NCBI GenBank assembly: GCA_036960375.1
Contig: JBALVY010000001.1
Span: 930,001 to 994,000 of the forward strand
Length of the DNA: 64,000 bases
Direction of reading: 5' to 3'
From: CAWVSB01 sp036960375
Lineage (GTDB): Bacteria > Pseudomonadota > Gammaproteobacteria > Pseudomonadales > CAWVSB01
Part shown: positions 60,649-64,000 of the stretch, piece after piece
Position numbering within the stretch: the stretch's first letter is position 1
Layout of the letters: every line of letters begins with the position of its first letter
Notes under the pieces: generated by a model
Database searches by the model: none
What the model saw: the letters and a program-made list of their open reading frames with translations, nothing else
What the model was told of the DNA's origin: nothing
Translations under genes and position numbers: made by a program

Positions 60649-62367
60649 ATGACCTCACCATCCCTAGTGCGAGTTGCCGTAGCCCAATATGCGGTCGGTG
60701 CTGATATTGATGCCAATTTGGCCCGAGCTTTGTCCATGTTAGATGAGGTGGCCAGCTGTAAGCCTGGTCTCGTTGTTTTGCCCGAATTTGCCAATCATTT
60801 GTCCTGGTATGACGATAAGGCCCACTGTTACCAGGTATCCGTCGAGCAAGATGGGCCATTTTTGTCTGCAATAGCAGCCAAAGCAGCAGAAATAAGTGCT
60901 TATGTGGTGGTGAACGTCACTCTGCGGCGCGGTGCAGAAGCCTGTACTGGCAGCAGCCTGCTGTATTCACCAGAGGGCAATCTACTGGCGGTTAACGATA
61001 AGCAGGTATATATCGGCCACGAAAACGACTTTCTTGAGAAGGCTACGGAACATGGGCCTATCACCGAAACGGCCGTTGGCAGGCTGGGTTTGTATGCCTG
61101 TATGGATGGTGTTATTTGCGAAACACCACGCTACCTGGGTTTACGGGGTGCGCAAATACTGTGTAATTCACTCAATTCTTTTGCTCCCGATGAAGCCAAT
61201 TTACATATACCGGTGCGAGCATCAGAAAATCGCGTATTTGTGGCTGCTGCGAACAAAGTGGGGCCCCTGGTGCCTGAAGAGTTATTGGATGTATTATCCG
61301 GGGCAACCAATATTCCGGTTGAATTTTTGATGGGTGCCGGCGAGAGCCAGATTGTCGCGCCTGATGGCACTGTATTAGCGATGGCGGATAAGACAGCAGA
61401 GGGTTTTGTTTTTGCTGATATCGACCCCGCTCTGGCCGATGATAAAACCCGACCCGATGGTACCGATGTTTTTGCATCTCGCAGACCAGAGCTTTATGGA
61501 CCCATAGCGGCAGACCCTGCAACTCAGTCCGAGTTTGCTGCCACCGACTGTGAAAGCGTACAGGCTGCCATGGTGCAGTTGCCATTTTTGGGGGAGGCCG
61601 CAATATTGGAAGCGGCTGATGCGGTTGCCCAGGCAGTTGGGGCTGGCGCCCGTTTGGTCGTATTGCCGGAACTGTTTTGCTATACCGACGATGAATCAAA
61701 AAATGATGACGCAGCGCTTGCCCGGGCCGACATTGCCTTAATGGCGTTGGCCACGGTCTGTGGTGATGAGGCTTATGTAGTCACCAGTCTTCCTCAGCGA
61801 GATGGTCAAGTAATACGGCACAGCGCGGTATTGATAAACCAACAGGGTGTCGTTGGCAGTCAGCATCAATTGCATTCTTGCAATCGATTTGCTTGGGCAG
61901 TTGAAGGTGATGAAGTGAATATTATCGAAACACCCATAGGCCGTATTGGCATGGCCACTGGTGACGATGTCATTTACCCGGAAATGTTTCGTTTGTTGAC
62001 CATTGCCGGCGCCGAAATAATCGCCGTGCCTTTTGCCGCCCAGGAAGCCTGGGAGTGTCGCACGGGTTTGATTGAGCGTGCTGCGGAAAATCACGTTTGT
62101 ATGGTGGCTGTGACCCAGCCTTCAGAGTTAGGATGCAGCTTCGGTGGCACCGTACATAAAGACTTTACGGTATTAACACCGTGGGAAACACGAGTATTTG
62201 ATGGCAACCTGACTTACCCCGTCACCACACGTATGCCGGCGGAGTCGGGCATAGGTATGGTAGAGCTTAATCCAGCCTGGACTACCAATAAAGTTGTCTC
62301 CAGCGGTACCGATGTGGTGCGCGGTCGAGCCTGGCATTTAGCCGACGCTATTTTAGCTAACGTATAA
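60649..62367 (+). CDS. Double C-N hydrolase (nitrilase superfamily) with one inactive half
   Basis: 572 aa. First CN-hydrolase domain (about 6-285) has the Glu-Lys-Cys triad: E46 in VVLPEFANH, K118 in NDKQVYIGHEND, C151 in LYACMDG. A second domain (about 305-572) keeps E341 (VVLPELFCY) but has SQHQLHS where the Lys lies and Gly438 (ATGDDVIYPE) in place of Cys, so it is probably structural. Family members cut nitriles, amides or carbamoyl groups. Gene context suggests amide or ring-nitrogen release from tetrapyrrole fragments, unproven. Confidence 0.78.
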   Translation: MTSPSLVRVAVAQYAVGADIDANLARALSMLDEVASCKPGLVVLPEFANHLSWYDDKAHCYQVSVEQDGPFLSAIAAKAAEISAYVVVNVTLRRGAEACTGSSLLYSPEGNLLAVNDKQVYIGHENDFLEKATEHGPITETAVGRLGLYACMDGVICETPRYLGLRGAQILCNSLNSFAPDEANLHIPVRASENRVFVAAANKVGPLVPEELLDVLSGATNIPVEFLMGAGESQIVAPDGTVLAMADKTAEGFVFADIDPALADDKTRPDGTDVFASRRPELYGPIAADPATQSEFAATDCESVQAAMVQLPFLGEAAILEAADAVAQAVGAGARLVVLPELFCYTDDESKNDDAALARADIALMALATVCGDEAYVVTSLPQRDGQVIRHSAVLINQQGVVGSQHQLHSCNRFAWAVEGDEVNIIETPIGRIGMATGDDVIYPEMFRLLTIAGAEIIAVPFAAQEAWECRTGLIERAAENHVCMVAVTQPSELGCSFGGTVHKDFTVLTPWETRVFDGNLTYPVTTRMPAESGIGMVELNPAWTTNKVVSSGTDVVRGRAWHLADAILANV

Positions 62368-62381
62368 AAACGAGGAACAAC

Positions 62382-63134
62382 ATGAGCGATATGACCCTAC
62401 CCGAAAAACTCCATCATACGGCGCTAATGCGCATTGTGGAGCGTTATGATATGCAAGAAGTACTTAACGATGAGGGTGGCCCCTTTTTGCCCTTGACCTG
62501 TCATGCGCCTTTTGCCGAAGGTGCACCTATAGGACATATGCGAATATTTCGCGGCGGGCCATTATTTCAGGTGGTGACTTCGTCAATTGTGGTGCCGCAA
62601 ATTCAGCTCGATTCGCATATGGTGTTTGCCTTTACGCCTTCAGACAGCGCCGTGCCGCATTTTACCGTCGACTCGGTGATGGCAGGTGACCACTTTGCTT
62701 TTCACCTCGATTTAATTCCGCGCATGGATCTGGGTTCACGGCTTGCCTATCTGAATGAAGTGTTTCAGCCTTTAACAGAAGCCTGTGAGGAAGCTCGAGC
62801 TGATGAAGGTTTCACCAAAGCACAGCTGTCACCACGGCAATGGGCGATTATGTCACCCTGGATGATGGCCAACCGTGCCAGTGAAGAATCTTTCCCGCGT
62901 ATTGAAAAAACAGTAACCAGCTATCAAAATCACTGGTTCGAATTAATGGACAAGGGTATTTCTGCTGCGGCATTGGACGGTGTGAGCCGTGAGGAATTGA
63001 TAGCGCGCGACCAGCGCAATAAGGCTGTTATTTTTAACCCCGAGGTAGATCCGGTTTGGCAGAAAATAGCACCTTTAGTGGGTGAAGAAGCCAACAGAAT
63101 TCAGATCGAAACCTTAAAAGCTACCAGCGAGTAA
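62382..63134 (+). CDS. RCCR/bilin-reductase-like protein 3
   Basis: 250 aa, divergent relative of the two RCCR-like proteins. FTPSDSAVPHFTVDSVMAGD then FAFHLDLIPRMDLGSRLAYL corresponds to DAPN...F..DYVPRKEL...Y, and the C-terminal ELIARDQRNKAV with GEEANRIQ matches the ARD..RR and G.E..N/GNR ends of the others. It starts 14 nt after the nitrilase stop and is followed 58 nt later by an aldehyde dehydrogenase, so it belongs to that operon. Weaker call than copies 1 and 2. Confidence 0.55.
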   Translation: MSDMTLPEKLHHTALMRIVERYDMQEVLNDEGGPFLPLTCHAPFAEGAPIGHMRIFRGGPLFQVVTSSIVVPQIQLDSHMVFAFTPSDSAVPHFTVDSVMAGDHFAFHLDLIPRMDLGSRLAYLNEVFQPLTEACEEARADEGFTKAQLSPRQWAIMSPWMMANRASEESFPRIEKTVTSYQNHWFELMDKGISAAALDGVSREELIARDQRNKAVIFNPEVDPVWQKIAPLVGEEANRIQIETLKATSE

Positions 63135-63192
63135 TTTTTACCACAGTGATATGCCGCAAGCCTCCTGTTGAGGCTTGTTGTATTTTGGGAGT

Positions 63193-64000
63193 ATGACAAA
63201 GGTGAGTCAGTTACAAAACCATATTGCCGGACAATGGCAATTGCCCGCCAAGGCATTGGCCGTGCAACTCTGTGATGCAAGCACGGCTGAGCCGCTTTTT
63301 GCGCAGATGGAAAGTAGCCCTGAGCAAATTGAAAACGCCATTGCGGTGGCCAGTGACACTCATCGTCGCGGCGTTTGGACGGGTCTGCCTGCGGAGCAAC
63401 GAGCTTTATTGTTAGAGCGAGTGGCTGCAGAGCTGAGTCTGCGAGGCGAAGCTCTGGCAGTAACTGACAGCCAATCGACCGGCGTCATTAAGTCTCTGAC
63501 CAGTCGTTTCGCGCTAATCTGTGCGGCGGCCTTTAAAGGGGCAGCGCAATTAGTTCGCCAGCCTCCCGCCATTGAGCAGTTCGCAGGCCCGCACGGCAAC
63601 TTGCTGGTCGAACGTTTGCCCCTGGGGCCAGCGGCGATTATTGCACCCTGGAATGCTCCCGCAGGTATTACCGCGCACAAATTAGCTTCAGCGCTGGCAG
63701 CGGGCTGTCCTTGTATTATCAAGCCTTCTGAATGGGCGCCGCTCTCCGGCCAGATTATTATGCAAGCGGTGGAAGCAGCCGGGCTGCCGGTGGGGGTGTG
63801 TCAGTTGTTGCAAGGTACCGGCGTAACCGGTGCGGCCTTAACGGCAGATTCTCGTATTGCGGCAGTCTCGTTTACCGGCGGTTTGGCAGGAGGTCGCGCA
63901 GTAGCCGCAGCCTGTGCTCAAGATATCAAGCCTGCACAGCTAGAGCTGGGTGGTAATAACCCGCTAGTCGTTTTACAAGATGCCAACCTAGATAATGCCG
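63193..64000 (+). CDS. Aldehyde dehydrogenase family protein (partial, runs off the window)
   Basis: The first 269 codons are present. IIAPWNAPAGITAHKLASAL, CIIKPSEWAPLSGQI, VSFTGGLAGGRAVAAAC and QLELGGNNPLVVL are the NAD(P)-binding and active-site-proximal motifs; the catalytic Cys lies beyond the window. ATG 63193 has GGGAG only two bases before it, so GTG 63202 may be the true start. Third gene of the nitrilase operon; would oxidise an aldehyde product. Confidence 0.88.
   Translation, partial: MTKVSQLQNHIAGQWQLPAKALAVQLCDASTAEPLFAQMESSPEQIENAIAVASDTHRRGVWTGLPAEQRALLLERVAAELSLRGEALAVTDSQSTGVIKSLTSRFALICAAAFKGAAQLVRQPPAIEQFAGPHGNLLVERLPLGPAAIIAPWNAPAGITAHKLASALAAGCPCIIKPSEWAPLSGQIIMQAVEAAGLPVGVCQLLQGTGVTGAALTADSRIAAVSFTGGLAGGRAVAAACAQDIKPAQLELGGNNPLVVLQDANLDNA

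Noticed and set aside
1..64000. tRNA genes, CRISPR arrays, insertion sequences, prophage or att sites
   Set aside because: No cloverleaf, spaced-repeat array, transposase or integrase frame was seen at any point.

Overview
The window reads as one chromosome segment of a marine gammaproteobacterium of the Cellvibrionales/Spongiibacteraceae kind. This is an inference from gene order, not from a marker gene. From 1 to about 24 kb the order argS, priA, rpmE, malic enzyme, ponA/mrcA, pilMNOPQ, aroK, aroB, gltB, gltD, hemE follows the Pseudomonas block. The AmgK/MurU peptidoglycan-recycling pair at the left edge also fits the Pseudomonas-like lineage. No tRNA, rRNA, CRISPR array or insertion sequence was seen.

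Layout. 1-28.7 kb is core: cell-wall recycling, translation, replication restart, type IV pilus alignment complex, shikimate and glutamate synthesis, heme, lipid A, riboflavin and isoprenoid genes. 28.8-37.6 kb is mixed: a DUF4136 lipoprotein, an MscS remnant, a TatT-type TRAP transporter, a TetR regulator, small lipid-type enzymes and PhoH. 37.9-44 kb is a singlet-oxygen stress module: a ChrR-type zinc anti-sigma factor, its ECF sigma factor, and a divergent operon (flavin oxidoreductase, DUF1365, cyclopropane-type methyltransferase, DUF2878, a secreted protein). Both units have visible TGATCC/CGTA promoters.

46-64 kb is the striking part. It holds a Rieske oxygenase of the VanA/pheophorbide-oxygenase type, a chlorophyllase-like alpha/beta hydrolase, and two paralogues resembling plant red chlorophyll catabolite reductase (RCCR) plus a third, more distant relative. 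It also holds a short-chain dehydrogenase resembling plant chlorophyll b reductase (NYC1/NOL), two calycin-like proteins, a TonB-dependent receptor, an MFS permease, a double-nitrilase protein with one dead half, an Asp/Glu-racemase-fold protein without its catalytic cysteines, and an aldehyde dehydrogenase cut by the window end. Together these look like a bacterial counterpart of the plant chlorophyll breakdown pathway, with added uptake and downstream steps. An AT-rich operator-like motif recurs in front of at least five of its genes or divergent gene pairs, which suggests one regulon.

How it may work (inference). The TonB receptor imports a chlorophyll-derived tetrapyrrole. The hydrolase removes an ester side chain, the NOL-like SDR reduces a formyl group, the Rieske enzyme opens the ring, and the RCCR-like proteins reduce the linear tetrapyrrole. 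The C-N hydrolase, racemase-fold protein and aldehyde dehydrogenase handle fragments. Chlorophyll catabolites are photosensitisers that generate singlet oxygen, so the nearby RpoE-ChrR unit would fit. No substrate was demonstrated; all functions in this part rest on reading the protein sequences.
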